Source: an uncultured Rhodospirillales bacterium | GTDB lineage: Bacteria; Pseudomonadota; Alphaproteobacteria; Azospirillales; Azospirillaceae | Assembly: GCA_903927615.1 (NCBI GenBank) | Contig: CAIYNU010000005.1 | Span: 1-34,562 of the forward strand | Length of the DNA: 34,562 bases | Direction of reading: 5' to 3' | In this document: positions 1 to 11,111 of the stretch, piece by piece | How the letters are laid out: each line of letters starts with the position of its first letter | How positions within the stretch are numbered: position 1 is the stretch's first letter | Position numbers and translations under genes: made by a program | The notes under the pieces: generated by a model | Databases searched by the model: none | The model's input: only the letters and a program-made list of their open reading frames with translations | Told to the model about the DNA's origin: nothing

Positions 1-10
1 TAAGCTTTTT

Positions 11-85
11 TGGAGCGGGCGAAGGGATTCGAACCCTCGACCCCAACCTTGGCAAGGTTGTGCTCTACCCCTGAGCTACGCCCGC
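11..85 (-). tRNA. tRNA-Gly (anticodon GCC)
   Basis: Read on the minus strand this folds as a full cloverleaf. The 7-bp acceptor stem pairs GCGGGCG with CGCCCGC, the D arm begins GCTC, the anticodon stem CAACC/GGTTG closes the loop TTGCCAA (anticodon GCC, glycine), and the T loop is TTCGAAT. The discriminator base is T and the 3' CCA is encoded (positions 11-13). It lies downstream of thiD on the same strand but has its own promoter-like sequence. Confidence 0.97.
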
Positions 86-132
86 GTCCATCGGTGCCGG
101 AAGTTTCGTTCGCGACCAGCGCCGTGGGGTGG

Positions 133-160
133 ATAATACGGATTGGCGGAGGCATTGCAA
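133..160 (-). promoter_or_regulatory. Probable sigma-70 promoter of tRNA-Gly
   Basis: On the minus strand there is TTGCAA (155-160), a 16-base spacer, then TATTAT (133-138). The predicted transcript starts about 40 bases before the tRNA 5' end at 85. The boxes are close to consensus and lie in the gap between thiD and the tRNA, so independent tRNA transcription is likely. This is judged by eye. Confidence 0.55.
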
Positions 161-196
161 GTCATGAAATCGCGTTTGATGAAATATTTTTGGCAC

Positions 197-1000
197 TCAC
201 GGAAAGAGGCGGACGGTGTGGCCGTGGTTCAGCGGACCGTGGCCGTGGCCGTGGCCGGGAGCGGTCAGAATGGCTTGCTCCAGATAGGCCCGGGCCCGGG
301 CCACCCCGTCGCGCAGTGGATAGCCTTGGGCCAGGGAGGTTGCGATGGCCGAGGCCAGGGTGCAACCGGTGCCATGGGTGTGCGGCGTGTGGATGCGGGA
401 GGACTGGAACACGATCTCGTCATCATCGGTGCTGAGCAGGTCGATGATGGTGTCACTCTCCAGGTGTCCCCCCTTGATCAGGACGGTTCGGGCGCCAAGG
501 CTGCGAATCAGTTCCGCGGCGTGACGCATGTCGGCCAGATCCCGGATTTCCGACATGCCGGTCAGCACCATGGCTTCGGGCAGATTGGGCGTGACGATTT
601 CGGCGTGGGGCAGCACCCGTTGCTTGAGCGCCAGCACGGCGTCGGGGTCCAGCAGATGGGCGCCGCTTTTGGCGACCATGACCGGGTCGACCACCAGTGG
701 AATGCCGATGCCGCGCTCATCGAAGACGTCTGCAATCGCTTCGATCACGGCAGCCGTATGGAGCATGCCGGTCTTGATGGCGTCAGCACCGATATCGGCG
801 AGCACGACCCGCATTTGTTGAGCGACAAAATCCGGGTTGACCGGAAAGACGCCAAAGACACCGAGGGTATTCTGGGCGGTCAGCGCCGTGATGGCCGTGG
901 TGGCGTAACCGCCCAGGGCGGCAACGGTCTTGATATCTCCCTGGATGCCGGCGCCTCCCCCTGAATCGGAGCCGGCGACGATCAGAACCCGCCCCCTCAT
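197..1000 (-). CDS. thiD: Hydroxymethylpyrimidine / phosphomethylpyrimidine kinase ThiD
   Basis: A 267-residue ribokinase-fold kinase that phosphorylates HMP and HMP-P to make the pyrimidine half of thiamine; it is cytoplasmic. The N-terminus carries the ThiD signature [15 protein letters not shown], followed by the LTAQNT segment and [11 protein letters not shown]. Near the C-terminus the anion-hole and catalytic motif [14 protein letters not shown] is intact. Length matches the family. The start codon overlaps the glmM stop as ATGA, so translation is probably coupled to glmM. The last 20 or so residues form an unusual His/Gly tail (alternating GH, then NHGH) beyond the catalytic fold, which could bind metal; that is inference. 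Confidence 0.95.
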   Translation of the reverse strand: MRGRVLIVAGSDSGGGAGIQGDIKTVAALGGYATTAITALTAQNTLGVFGVFPVNPDFVAQQMRVVLADIGADAIKTGMLHTAAVIEAIADVFDERGIGIPLVVDPVMVAKSGAHLLDPDAVLALKQRVLPHAEIVTPNLPEAMVLTGMSEIRDLADMRHAAELIRSLGARTVLIKGGHLESDTIIDLLSTDDDEIVFQSSRIHTPHTHGTGCTLASAIATSLAQGYPLRDGVARARAYLEQAILTAPGHGHGHGPLNHGHTVRLFP

Positions 1001-2385
1001 GCCGCTTCCTCGACGGTGGTCGGGCAGCTCATCGCGGTGACGGCCTGAATCGTCTTCACGATGTCGGCGACCACCGCTTCCACCAACCCGGCATCGTCGC
1101 CCTCGGCCATGACCCGGATCAGCGGTTCGGTTCCGGACTTGCGGATCAGCAGCCGGCCAGATCGGGCCAGCCGTGCCTCGCCCTCGCGAATGGCCTCGCG
1201 CACCTCCGGCTGGTCCAACGGCGTGATGCCGCCATTGGGGACGTACCGGACGTTGGTCAGACGTTGGGGGACCGGTGCGAACACCCGGGTCAGGGCGCTG
1301 ATCGGGCGGTTGGTTTGTTGGGCGACCGCCAGCACTTGGAGTGCGGCGATGAGTCCGTCACCGGTTGTGGTGTAATCATTCAGAACGATGTGCCCCGATT
1401 GCTCGCCCCCGACATTATAACCGTCTTCGCGCATGCGCTCAACCACATAGCGATCGCCCACCGGGGTCCGGACCAGACTCAGGCCCAGTCCGTTAAGGTG
1501 ACGCTCCAGGCCAAGGTTGGACATCACCGTGGCGACAACGCCGCCGCCGCGCAGTTTGCCGGTTTCGGTCCAGGACTGGGCGACCAGGCCCATCAACTGA
1601 TCGCCGTCGATCTGGTGTCCGGTTTCATCAACCATGATCAACCGGTCCGCGTCGCCGTCGAGTGCCAGTCCCAGATGGGCGTGGCTGGCCAGCACCTGGG
1701 TGCGTAACGCCGCCGGCGCGGTGGCGCCGCAATCCCGGTTGATGTTGACGCCGTCGGGCTGGACGCCGATGGCCACCACCTCGGCGCCCAATTCGTAAAG
1801 CACCTTGGGGGCCACCCGATAGGCGGCGCCGTTGGCGCAGTCCACGGCGATTTTCAGGCCGTCCAGGCGCAGGCCGCGCGGAAAGGTGTGTTTGACATAT
1901 TCAATGTAGCGGCCGGTTGCGTCGTCCAACCGGCGGGCCCGGCCCAACTCGGCGGCGTGGGCAAGGTCCGAGGCGAAGGAGTCCTCGAGTCGCGCCTCGA
2001 TCTGGGCTTCAACCTGATCGCCAAGCTTGTAACCGTCAGGCCCGAACAACTTAATGCCGTTGTCTTCGAAGGGGTTATGCGAAGCCGAGATCATGACGCC
2101 GATATCGGCGCGCAAGCTACGGGTCAGCATCGCAACCGCCGGTGTCGGCAACGGCCCGACCAGCACCACGTCCATGCCCATGGAAATGAAGCCTGCCGTG
2201 AGTGCGGGTTCAATAAGATAGCCTGACAAGCGGGTGTCTTTGCCAATCACAACGCGATGGCGGTGGTTACCACGCCGGAACTGCAAGGCAGTCGCCATGG
2301 CCACCCGTAAAGCGGTTTCAGCGGTCATTGGTTCGCAATTGGCGGTGCCGCGAATACCATCGGTTCCGAAAAGCTGTCGAATCAT
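997..2385 (-). CDS. glmM: Phosphoglucosamine mutase GlmM
   Basis: A 462-residue alpha-D-phosphohexomutase that converts glucosamine-6-phosphate to glucosamine-1-phosphate on the way to UDP-GlcNAc, feeding peptidoglycan and lipid A. It opens with the family start FGTDGIRG. The phosphoserine loop ISASHNP puts the catalytic serine at residue 102, the same number as in E. coli. The Mg-binding loop DGDADR is near residue 240, and the C-terminal phosphate-binding loop [12 protein letters not shown] is present. The ATG is preceded by AAGGA at 7 bases. A 126-base gap separates it from the upstream folP. The glmM next to folP and ftsH arrangement is common in proteobacteria. Confidence 0.97.
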   Translation of the reverse strand: MIRQLFGTDGIRGTANCEPMTAETALRVAMATALQFRRGNHRHRVVIGKDTRLSGYLIEPALTAGFISMGMDVVLVGPLPTPAVAMLTRSLRADIGVMISASHNPFEDNGIKLFGPDGYKLGDQVEAQIEARLEDSFASDLAHAAELGRARRLDDATGRYIEYVKHTFPRGLRLDGLKIAVDCANGAAYRVAPKVLYELGAEVVAIGVQPDGVNINRDCGATAPAALRTQVLASHAHLGLALDGDADRLIMVDETGHQIDGDQLMGLVAQSWTETGKLRGGGVVATVMSNLGLERHLNGLGLSLVRTPVGDRYVVERMREDGYNVGGEQSGHIVLNDYTTTGDGLIAALQVLAVAQQTNRPISALTRVFAPVPQRLTNVRYVPNGGITPLDQPEVREAIREGEARLARSGRLLIRKSGTEPLIRVMAEGDDAGLVEAVVADIVKTIQAVTAMSCPTTVEEAA

Positions 2386-2511
2386 AAAATATCCTTGACT
2401 TTAGCGGTTCAAATCATCGCCGTGGGCAGCTTCGGCGGGGTGACAGTCGGGCGTTATCTTCCTCTTCCTACGGCGGCCGTCAAGCATCGTATGTTGATGG
2501 TTTACGGTTGC

Positions 2512-3612
2512 TCAGGGCGTCGGGTGCAGGCCTTCCCAGACGGCGCGGGCCTGTGCGAACTCCTCAAGATCGTGAACGCGCAGCACCTGGACCCCTTGGC
2601 CCAAGGCGTCCAGACCGGCCGCCAGGGTTCCCGGGAGCCGTGCCGGCGGCGGTTCGTTCCGGCTGAGCGCCGCGATGAAGCGTTTGCGCGATACGCCCAC
2701 CAGCAGCGCCGTGCCAAGCCCATGGAACAGACTGAGCTGGCGCAGGCATTCCAGATTGTGCGAGACGGTTTTGCCGAAGCCGATGCCGGGATCCACCGCG
2801 ATGTTATTGAGCGCGATGCCGGCGGCGCGGCAGGCAGCAACCCGGGCCTCAAGCCAGTCATAAACGTCCAGGGCGGCATCGGCGTAGTGCGGCGCCTCCT
2901 GCATGGTTGCGGGCGCCCCCTGCATGTGCATCAACACCACCGGTGCCCCGCCGGCCGCGGTCAGCGGCAGACTGTCGGGATCGCCGGTCAGGCCGGTGAT
3001 GTCGTTGATCAAGACGGCGCCGGCCGCCAGCGTGCGGCTCATGACCTGGGCGTGGCGGGTGTCGATGGACAGGCGGGCGCCCCGGGCGGCCAATCCGGTG
3101 ACGACGGGCAGGACCCGCGCCAACTCGTCTTCGGCGGTCACTGTGGCCGCTCCGGGCCGGGTCGACTCGCCCCCGACATCGATGAAATCGGCGCCGGCCG
3201 CCAGCAAAGCCTCACCCCGGGCGATGGCGCTGTCGGGGTCGTGGAACAGGCCGCCGTCGGAAAAGCTGTCCGGCGTGACGTTCAACACCGCCATCAGCCG
3301 CGGTCGTTCCAGGGACAGCCCGGCCAGCGGCGGACGGGGCTGGGTGAGGGCGGTCAGCAGACTGTCCAGGCGTTCAACCGCCGGGCGGCCGGCGGCCTGG
3401 CCCCAGGAAAAAATATCGGAGACTGGCGCCAGCGCCCGATGGATCGTCGCCCCATCGCGGACGATCAGTTCGGCGAGGGTGAAGGCAAAGCGCCCGCCGG
3501 CCAGCACCGGGGCGTTGTGGGCCAGCGCCGCGGGCAACAATCCGACCGGGCGGAGATAGAGCCGGGCGGTTGCACTGGGGTTAGGGCAGAAGCCGGTCAG
3601 GCCAAAAGCCAT
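2512..3612 (-). CDS. folP: Dihydropteroate synthase FolP with N-terminal extension
   Basis: It condenses p-aminobenzoate with hydroxymethyl-dihydropterin diphosphate in folate synthesis. The DHPS core begins near residue 104 with LMAVLNVTPDSFSDGG, then DVGGESTRPGA, SIDTRHA, the INDITG strand, VVLMHMQG, VDPGIGFGKT and LLVGVSRKRF, all hallmarks of the family. With the ATG at 3612 the protein is 366 residues, against about 280 for a typical DHPS; the first 100 residues (containing LYLRPVGLLP) are an extension I cannot assign. The frame stays open upstream into the ftsH coding region, but that part reads as a shadow. The ribosome binding sequence GGAGGGAGAG lies in the 3' arm of a hairpin (3627-3664). 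Confidence 0.93.
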   Translation of the reverse strand: MAFGLTGFCPNPSATARLYLRPVGLLPAALAHNAPVLAGGRFAFTLAELIVRDGATIHRALAPVSDIFSWGQAAGRPAVERLDSLLTALTQPRPPLAGLSLERPRLMAVLNVTPDSFSDGGLFHDPDSAIARGEALLAAGADFIDVGGESTRPGAATVTAEDELARVLPVVTGLAARGARLSIDTRHAQVMSRTLAAGAVLINDITGLTGDPDSLPLTAAGGAPVVLMHMQGAPATMQEAPHYADAALDVYDWLEARVAACRAAGIALNNIAVDPGIGFGKTVSHNLECLRQLSLFHGLGTALLVGVSRKRFIAALSRNEPPPARLPGTLAAGLDALGQGVQVLRVHDLEEFAQARAVWEGLHPTP

Positions 3613-3626
3613 TGACAAAGAACTCT

Positions 3627-3664
3627 CCCTCCCCACCGCGGGTTGAAGCCCGGGGTGGGGAGGG
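3627..3664 (-). promoter_or_regulatory. Strong hairpin between ftsH and folP that includes the folP ribosome binding site
   Basis: Arms 3627-3637 and 3654-3664 pair perfectly over 11 bases (CCCTCCCCACC with GGTGGGGAGGG). After one mismatch another 4 pairs (3639-3642 with 3649-3652) close a 6-base loop. It sits 36 bases after the ftsH stop. On the transcript the 3' arm GGTGGGGAGGG runs into AGAG, 10 bases before the folP ATG, so folding would hide the Shine-Dalgarno. It could act as a terminator or attenuator after ftsH, a translational gate for folP, or both. There is no clean U-tract. Confidence 0.6.
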
Positions 3665-3700
3665 ACGGTAGGGGGATGGTGGACGGGAAGCCGGAGGGGT

Positions 3701-5614
<1,914 letters not shown>

Positions 5615-5701
5615 GGTGACAGCCTTTCGTCGAACCCTGCGGGACGGTGGTCGGAGGCCCGCGCGAGCATCATCCCCCACAATACTCCGTTTCCAGCAGT
5701 T

Positions 5702-5729
5702 AGATAAGGTCTGCTTTAGGCTAGGCAAT
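5702..5729 (-). promoter_or_regulatory. Candidate heat-shock (RpoH-type) promoter of ftsH
   Basis: On the minus strand ATTG (5726-5729) is followed by a 17-base spacer and CTTATCT (5702-5708). The alphaproteobacterial RpoH consensus is roughly CTTG-N17/18-CYTATNT, so the -10 fits fully and the -35 fits at three of four bases. It overlaps the tilS stop codon and would give a leader of about 80 bases before the ftsH GTG. ftsH is a known heat-shock gene, which supports the reading, but it was found by eye. Confidence 0.35.
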
Positions 5730-7076
5730 ACCAAATGTCGGGCCGGCGAGCGGCACGGCCGGTGCGAACAGGATTTCGGCGATCACCGGCCGGTCGGGGC
5801 GGGCCATGCCCAGATGGGGCACGGCGAGCAGCCCCTGGTCGTCCCGCAGCGCCGGCAGTGCGGCGCGGGCGAGGAACGGTACCGCCAGGGCGTGTTTGGC
5901 GGGGACCCGGTCGCGAGCGTCGGCCCAACCGGGGAGTCCCAGGGCCCCCAGGGTGACCGGGCATCCCCGGTCGGTTCCCAACCGCACCAGGAAACGGCGG
6001 TCCCACCACAGCCGTTGGCCGGGGGTCAGCGGGACCGGGGCTCCGATCGCGGCGGGCTCGCGCACCACCAGCAGCCCCCGGTTGTGACGCACGATCCGGC
6101 AGCCGGCGAGGGTGCGGTCATGGGGGAGCCCTTGGCGGATGGCGTCGAGCAGGCGGTCGAGACGGTCACGCCGGGCCGGCGGGTCGGCGCGTCCGATCAC
6201 GGCCAGGCAACGGGCCAGGGCCCGGCGGCTGACCTCTTCGGTCGCCGCGGTTAACGGCGCGGGGTCAAGCCAGGCGAAACCGGCGGGGTTCAGGGTGGTA
6301 CACCGGGCCAGCAGCGTTGCCGTGAACTCGTCGAGGGCGGCGCGGGCCGAACCCAGCCGACGGGCGGTCTCGGCCAACCCGGCGGCGGTCAGACCTTCGC
6401 GGCCCAGCGCCGCCGCGGCGCCGCGTAATCGTCCCCGGGCGAATCGTTCGGCGGTGTTGGTCGGATCTTCGTGCCAGGAGAGGCCATGGGCGGCGGCGGT
6501 GGCCACCAATCGAGCCTTGGGCATGGACAGCAGAGGTCGGAGTAGCCGCAAGGCCGGCAGCTCGCGGATGGCGGCCATGCCGGCCAGACCGTCCAGGCCG
6601 CTGGCCCGTGCCAGCCGCAGCAGCAGCGTTTCGGCCTGGTCTTCCCGATGATGGGCGAGCATCACATGGAGGACACCGGCACCGGCGGCATGGTCGACCA
6701 GCAGGCGGTACCGTGCCGCGCGTGCGGCGTCTTGAAGGCCGGTCGCGGGTTTGTCGCCGTGCCAGGTCAGGATGGCATGGGTGATGCCCCGGGCCTGCAA
6801 CTGGTGGCCGACCGCGATCGCTTCGGCGGTCGACTCGAGACGAAGTCCATGATCCACGGTCAGCGCCAGTACGGACCCGCCCCGGGCTTGGCTCCACTGG
6901 TGGCACAACAGACATAAAGCCATGCTGTCAGCGCCGCCGGACACCGCCACCGCCAATTGAGGCTGCGGCTCGAACCCTCCCAGCCGCGCCATCTGCCTGT
7001 CAAATTCTTCCCTGCCGATCGGGACGGCGGTCCCGGTCCCGGCACCGTGACCGGGGCGGTCCGCGGTCGTTCCCAC
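5721..7076 (-). CDS. tilS: tRNA(Ile)-lysidine synthase TilS
   Basis: A 451-residue N-type ATP pyrophosphatase that attaches lysine to C34 of the CAU-anticodon tRNA-Ile, so that it reads AUA. The PP-loop SGGADS is near residue 45, followed by the LTVDHGLR strand, the tRNA-binding segment around [25 protein letters not shown] and WHEDPTN. The C-terminal third holds the accessory domains. The start is a GTG with an AAGG-like sequence 9 bases upstream; a start closer to the PP-loop is possible. It begins 15 bases after the cpoB stop, so it is likely in the tol transcript. Confidence 0.93.
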   Translation of the reverse strand: MGTTADRPGHGAGTGTAVPIGREEFDRQMARLGGFEPQPQLAVAVSGGADSMALCLLCHQWSQARGGSVLALTVDHGLRLESTAEAIAVGHQLQARGITHAILTWHGDKPATGLQDAARAARYRLLVDHAAGAGVLHVMLAHHREDQAETLLLRLARASGLDGLAGMAAIRELPALRLLRPLLSMPKARLVATAAAHGLSWHEDPTNTAERFARGRLRGAAAALGREGLTAAGLAETARRLGSARAALDEFTATLLARCTTLNPAGFAWLDPAPLTAATEEVSRRALARCLAVIGRADPPARRDRLDRLLDAIRQGLPHDRTLAGCRIVRHNRGLLVVREPAAIGAPVPLTPGQRLWWDRRFLVRLGTDRGCPVTLGALGLPGWADARDRVPAKHALAVPFLARAALPALRDDQGLLAVPHLGMARPDRPVIAEILFAPAVPLAGPTFGIA

Positions 7077-7091
7077 CGTGGCGGACCTTTT

Positions 7092-8111
7092 TTAGGGGCA
7101 GGTCAGCTTCTTGCGTTCCTGCTCGGCCCGCCGCTTGACGCTGGCGGCGGCGGTTGAGAACTGGGTCGCGAGTTGGTCAAAGGTCTTGCAGGCGTCGCTC
7201 TTCTGGTTCAGGGACGCCAGCGCCATTCCGAGCTTCAACAGATCGTCGGGCGCTTTGGGACTCTTGGGGAATTTCTGGAAGCCTTCGGCAAAGGCCACCG
7301 CGGCCTCGGTGTATTTGCCGCGGGCATAATAGGTTTCGCCCAACCAGTACTGGGCATTGGCGGCCAGCGGGCTGTCGTGGTGTTGGGCGACAAAGGCGAT
7401 CAGGGCCTTTTCCGCCTGATCGTACTCCGCCTTGTGGAGCAGGCCGTAGGCCTCATCATACTGTTCCTGGACGTTGGCCGGGACGCCGCCCAGACCCGGA
7501 CCGGTGGTCATGGCCGCAGGGGTCGGGGGCGTCGGGGCCGGCGTCGGCTCCGCCGGTCGGGCGACGGGCTTGCCGGACGATCCCCCGGGCACCGGGCTTG
7601 GGGCGGGTTTGGCGGTGGCTGCGGGCGGTGTCGGGGTCTCGGGGGGCTTGGTTGCGGTGGCGTTGCCGCCCTTGGCGTCCAGTTGCGAGAAGCGATACTC
7701 CAGGTCGGTGGACATTTTGTCCAGCCGCTCGCGCAATTGGGTGACTTCGAACCCGGCCTCTTCGTACTTGCCGACCATTTGTTGGACCGTGCGCTCCAAC
7801 TGGGCCAGACGAACCTCGAAATCGGCGGCCTGGGTCGGCGCCACCGGCGGTCCGCCGGGGCTTTGGACGCTGCCGGCGCCGCGGTCAAGCTGCTGCTGGA
7901 GCATCATGACCTGGCTTTCCAACCGGACCAGACGATCCGACAGGTCGGTCTGATCGGCGTACTGGGCGAACGCCGGGGCGGTCCAGAGCCAGGTGCCGAC
8001 GGCCATTGTCCCCATCGCGGTCAGCACCGGTCCGAAGAGGCTCCACATCTGCGCCGGTCGGCGGCGTTGGGAAAAGAGCGGCATGTCGGGCATCTCGGGC
8101 ATCTCGGTCAT
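7092..8111 (-). CDS. cpoB: Cell division coordinator CpoB (YbgF), Tol-Pal associated
   Basis: A periplasmic protein that works with TolA and peptidoglycan synthases to couple outer-membrane constriction to septal wall synthesis. A Sec signal with an RRR n-region and a hydrophobic core ends near AFA. Then comes an N-terminal coiled coil (LSDRLVRLESQVMMLQQQ, and another around QLERTVQQMVGKYEE), a Pro/Ala/Thr-rich linker, and C-terminal TPR repeats from about YDEAYGLLHKAEYDQAEKAL. It is last in the tol cluster, 113 bases after pal. The start is uncertain: several Met codons (8111, then further in) share a MPEMPDMP-like stretch and none has a clear ribosome site. I used the ATG at 8111 (339 residues). 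Confidence 0.9.
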   Translation of the reverse strand: MTEMPEMPDMPLFSQRRRPAQMWSLFGPVLTAMGTMAVGTWLWTAPAFAQYADQTDLSDRLVRLESQVMMLQQQLDRGAGSVQSPGGPPVAPTQAADFEVRLAQLERTVQQMVGKYEEAGFEVTQLRERLDKMSTDLEYRFSQLDAKGGNATATKPPETPTPPAATAKPAPSPVPGGSSGKPVARPAEPTPAPTPPTPAAMTTGPGLGGVPANVQEQYDEAYGLLHKAEYDQAEKALIAFVAQHHDSPLAANAQYWLGETYYARGKYTEAAVAFAEGFQKFPKSPKAPDDLLKLGMALASLNQKSDACKTFDQLATQFSTAAASVKRRAEQERKKLTCP

Positions 8112-8224
8112 GGGCGACACCAAGCCGGTACGGGGTTGGCGCCGGGAGCCGGGTTTATGAAAAGAGGAGGGCCGACGGGCACGCCGCCGCGGGGTCGGAA
8201 CCCCGCGACGGTGTGACGCCCGTC

Positions 8225-8725
8225 TCAGTTGACGACGGTGACGCCGCGCCGGTTTTGGGCAAAGGACTCTTCGGTGTCGCCCACCACGGCGGGCCGTTCC
8301 TTGCCGTAGCTGATGATGGCGACCCGGTTGGGGCTGATGCCCAGCGCGGTCAGATAATTTTTGACGGCCGTGGCGCGACGGTTGCCGAGGCCAATGTTAT
8401 ATTCCCGGGTTCCGCGTTCGTCGCAGTGCCCTTCGATGGTGACGGTGAGCTGGCTGTACTGCTTCAGCCAATTCGCCTGCCGGTCGATGGTGGCCCGGCC
8501 CTCGGGCGTCAGGTCCGAACGGTCATACAGGAAGAACACCCGATCGCCGACATTGGCGGCCAAATCTTCCTGCGTTCCGGGCCGCACGGCGCCGGTTCCG
8601 GCACCGGTGGACAGGCCGTTGTTACCAAGGCCGGCGCCATTGGCATTTCCGGTATCCTTCGGCGTTGACGAGCACGCTGCCATCAGGACAACGGCGGCAA
8701 ACAGGCTCAATACCTTTAAGTACAT
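8225..8725 (-). CDS. pal: Peptidoglycan-associated lipoprotein Pal
   Basis: A 166-residue outer-membrane lipoprotein that binds peptidoglycan and TolB. The lipoprotein signal ends at the lipobox VLMAAC, so Cys17 would be acylated. The C-terminal OmpA-like domain has VFFLYDRSDL, the EGHCDERGTREYN motif that contacts diaminopimelate, and GNRRATAVKNYL. The ATG at 8725 is chosen because the lipoprotein signal starts there; the open frame upstream has no such character. A short G5-A-C5 palindrome on the plus strand overlaps the ribosome site just upstream of the start. It lies 73 bases after tolB and 113 before cpoB. Confidence 0.96.
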   Translation of the reverse strand: MYLKVLSLFAAVVLMAACSSTPKDTGNANGAGLGNNGLSTGAGTGAVRPGTQEDLAANVGDRVFFLYDRSDLTPEGRATIDRQANWLKQYSQLTVTIEGHCDERGTREYNIGLGNRRATAVKNYLTALGISPNRVAIISYGKERPAVVGDTEESFAQNRRGVTVVN

Positions 8726-8798
8726 GGGGGACCCCCTGGAAGCGATGGCCGAATCGGGCCAAAAGCGAACGTCGTTGCGGAAAAGTACTGAACGTTGA

Positions 8799-10130
8799 TT
8801 AAGGAAGCAAGGGCGACCAAGCCGGATCCGAAGCATCCACGGGCGTGGTCACCCGCCGTTCGTTACCGCCAAAGAGATTTACGGCAAAGAGGCTGGCACT
8901 TTTGCCACGGCCATCGGCGGAGGAACCCTCGCGGAAGAACATCAGCACCCGGCCATTGGGCGCCCAGGTCGGTCCTTCGGCGTGATAGGCCTCCACCAGG
9001 GTGCGTTCCCCCGAACCGTCGGGGTGGATCACGCCGATGGCGAAGCGACCGCCGGCAAGCTTGGTGAAGGCGATGTATTCGCCGGTGGGCGACCATACCG
9101 GGCCGCCGTACCGTCCCGCGCCAAAGCTGATTCGCTTGAGGCCGGAACCGTCGGCGTTCATCACGTAAATCTGCTGGGTGCCGCCGCGATCGGATTCGAA
9201 CGCGATCTGCCGGCCGTCCGGAGAGTACGAGGCCGAGGTGTCGATGCTGGGGCCGTCGGTGAGCTGGGTCTGGTGGCGGGTCTGGAGATCGAGGGTGTAG
9301 ATGTTGCTGTTAGCCCCGCCCGACAGGCTCATGATGACCTTGCCGCCGTCCGGAGAAAAGCGCGGGGCGTAGGTCATGCCGGGAAAGTCGCCCAGCACCT
9401 GCTGACGTCCGGTCTCGATATTGAACAGGTAGACCCGGGGCTTGCCGCCGTAATAGGACAGGTAGGTGATTTCCTGGGAGTTCGGCGAAAAGCGCGGAGT
9501 CAGCACCAGGGTGTTGTCGTTGGTCAGGAACTGGTGGCGTTCGCCGTCCTGATCCATGATCGCCAGCCGCTTCTGACGCTTGAGGGCCGGGCCGCTTTCG
9601 GCGATGTAGACGATGCGGCTGTCGAAATAGCCGTTAACGCCGGTGATTCGCTTGAAAATGGCGTCGGCGACCTTGTGGGCGACCCGGCGCCAGTTGTCGG
9701 GGGTCGACATGAAGGCCAAGCCGGTCAACTGCTGCTCGGCCACCACGTCCCACAGCCGGAACTCGACCCGGAGTTGGCCATCGGGCTGGACCGCCGCCGC
9801 ACCGGTGACCAGGGCTTGGGCTTGAAGCAGCTTCCAGTCGGCAAAGCGCGGGACGCCTTGAAGCGCCGCGGGGTCCTGGACGAAGGCGGTCGGGTCCACC
9901 GGCCGGAAATATCCCGACCGTTCCAGGTCGGCCGATACCACCGAGGCCAGCCGCTGTCCGGTGTCACTGGTGCCGAAGAAAGGCGTGACGGCGATGGGGA
10001 TCGGTTGGATGGTGCCGTGGGTCAGGTCAAGATTGAGGTCGGCACGGGCCGGAGCCGTGACGGTCAGGATGGTCAGCACCAGCACGGCGCCGAATCCGCT
10101 CCAGACTCTTGGCAGGAAGGTGGCCATCAT
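8799..10130 (-). CDS. tolB: Tol-Pal system periplasmic protein TolB
   Basis: A 443-residue periplasmic beta-propeller protein that binds Pal and cycles with TolA. A signal peptide ends near APARA around residue 30. The N-terminal domain (PIAVTPFFG) is followed by propeller repeats in which the TolB motif recurs, such as [23 protein letters not shown] and [12 protein letters not shown]. The C-terminus ends DPAWSPLLP, as in the family. The start is the ATG at 10130, immediately followed by a second ATG, and begins just after the tolA stop. Confidence 0.97.
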   Translation of the reverse strand: MMATFLPRVWSGFGAVLVLTILTVTAPARADLNLDLTHGTIQPIPIAVTPFFGTSDTGQRLASVVSADLERSGYFRPVDPTAFVQDPAALQGVPRFADWKLLQAQALVTGAAAVQPDGQLRVEFRLWDVVAEQQLTGLAFMSTPDNWRRVAHKVADAIFKRITGVNGYFDSRIVYIAESGPALKRQKRLAIMDQDGERHQFLTNDNTLVLTPRFSPNSQEITYLSYYGGKPRVYLFNIETGRQQVLGDFPGMTYAPRFSPDGGKVIMSLSGGANSNIYTLDLQTRHQTQLTDGPSIDTSASYSPDGRQIAFESDRGGTQQIYVMNADGSGLKRISFGAGRYGGPVWSPTGEYIAFTKLAGGRFAIGVIHPDGSGERTLVEAYHAEGPTWAPNGRVLMFFREGSSADGRGKSASLFAVNLFGGNERRVTTPVDASDPAWSPLLP

Positions 10131-10132
10131 GG

Positions 10133-11107
10133 TCAGAACAGGTCCTCTGGATGGAAGGTGAAAATACCGTTACGCCACTCGTCGTACTTTTCGGGTGGCA
10201 GGGGCAGGGGTTGGCAGGCGGGATTTCTGACGGCACGCAACGCCGCTCCCGCCGCGGCATTGTAAAGCGGATCGGTGATCATTCGGGCGCGATCCGACGC
10301 CTGGATTTCGGCGCTGGTGACGGTGCCGTTGCGAGCGATCTCGAGAACGATATGAATCGCCATGCCTTTATAGTCACCCGGGAAGACATTCCAGCAGGGG
10401 CGGACCTTCTCGATCACGCCATCCTTCTCGTCCGAGGTGAGCGTGTTGGCCAGGTTCCGGGTCGCCCCGGACGCCGGGGGCGCGGGCTGCTCGGGGTGAG
10501 GTGGAGCCGGTGTGGGACTGGGCTGCGGTAAGGTGTGCTTCAGCTTTTCCACGTCCTTGAGGATGGCATCCAAGGGATTGACGGTCGGCTTGGGCGGCTC
10601 AACTTTCGGCGGCGCCGGTTTGGGGGGCGTCGGTTTGGGGGGCGTCGGTTTGGGTGGCTCGGGCTTGGGGGGCGTCGGTTTGGGTGGCTCGGGCTTGGGC
10701 GGTGTCGGTTTGGGCGGCTCGACTTTCGGCGGTTCGGGCTTGGGCGGCGCCGGTTTGGGCGGCTCGACTTTCGGCGGTTCGGGCTTGGGCGGCTCGACCA
10801 CCGGCGGCTCTGGCTTGGGTGGTTCCGGTTTGGGCGGCGCCGGCTTGGGTGGCGTCGGTGGGGGTGGCTCGACCTTCGGCACAGGCGGCGGCGGGACCAC
10901 CACCGGCTTGACCGGGGGCGGTGGCGCCGGCCGCAGGGGGCGGGGCTCGCCTTGGGTCGGGCTGGCGGTGGGGCCGACCTGAACCACGTCGATCGGGATC
11001 GTTGCCGGTTCCAACTCCAGCGGATGGTCGAACATCGGCACCACCAGCACCGTCAGCAACACGAGGGCCAGGTGCAGGATGGCCGAGGCGATGACACCGT
11101 TCCGCAT
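10133..11107 (-). CDS. tolA: Cell envelope integrity protein TolA with Pro-rich linker
   Basis: A 324-residue inner-membrane anchored protein that transmits TolQR energy to the outer membrane. The single N-terminal TM is [20 protein letters not shown]. Domain II, usually an Ala/Lys-rich helix, is here about 140 residues of PKPEPP, PKPTPP and PKVEPP repeats, more like the periplasmic spacer of TonB. The C-terminal domain III has two cysteines (VRPCWNV and NPACQPL) and the VVL-type strands expected of TolA. The ATG at 11107 is chosen because the membrane anchor begins there, 4 bases after the tolR stop; no good ribosome site is visible, so coupling with tolR is likely. Confidence 0.92.
   Translation of the reverse strand: MRNGVIASAILHLALVLLTVLVVPMFDHPLELEPATIPIDVVQVGPTASPTQGEPRPLRPAPPPPVKPVVVPPPPVPKVEPPPPTPPKPAPPKPEPPKPEPPVVEPPKPEPPKVEPPKPAPPKPEPPKVEPPKPTPPKPEPPKPTPPKPEPPKPTPPKPTPPKPAPPKVEPPKPTVNPLDAILKDVEKLKHTLPQPSPTPAPPHPEQPAPPASGATRNLANTLTSDEKDGVIEKVRPCWNVFPGDYKGMAIHIVLEIARNGTVTSAEIQASDRARMITDPLYNAAAGAALRAVRNPACQPLPLPPEKYDEWRNGIFTFHPEDLF
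10706..10793. repeat. Tandem near-exact 45-base repeat inside tolA linker
   Basis: Positions 10706-10748 and 10751-10793 are identical over 43 bases with a 45-base period. Shorter related units (the GGCGTCGGTTTGGG theme) run from about 10620 to 10870. They encode the [13 protein letters not shown] repeats of TolA. Exact identity at the DNA level points to recent duplication, so linker length may vary between strains. Confidence 0.85.
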
Positions 11108-11111
11108 GGCG

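Noticed and set aside
2395-3615. Plus-strand open frame of 406 codons
   Set aside because: It is antisense to folP and is rich in Gln, Gly and Arg with no recognisable fold.
7092-8123. TTG start for cpoB at 8123
   Set aside because: It has no ribosome site and adds only MVSP-type residues before a Met; the ATG at 8111 is as well supported.
8982-10265. Plus-strand open frame of 427 codons
   Set aside because: It is antisense to tolB and tolA. The composition is typical of a shadow frame, and the minus-strand genes have strong family motifs.
10560-10870. CRISPR-like short repeats
   Set aside because: The repeats are in frame within tolA, lack unique spacers of set length, and code for PKPEPP units.
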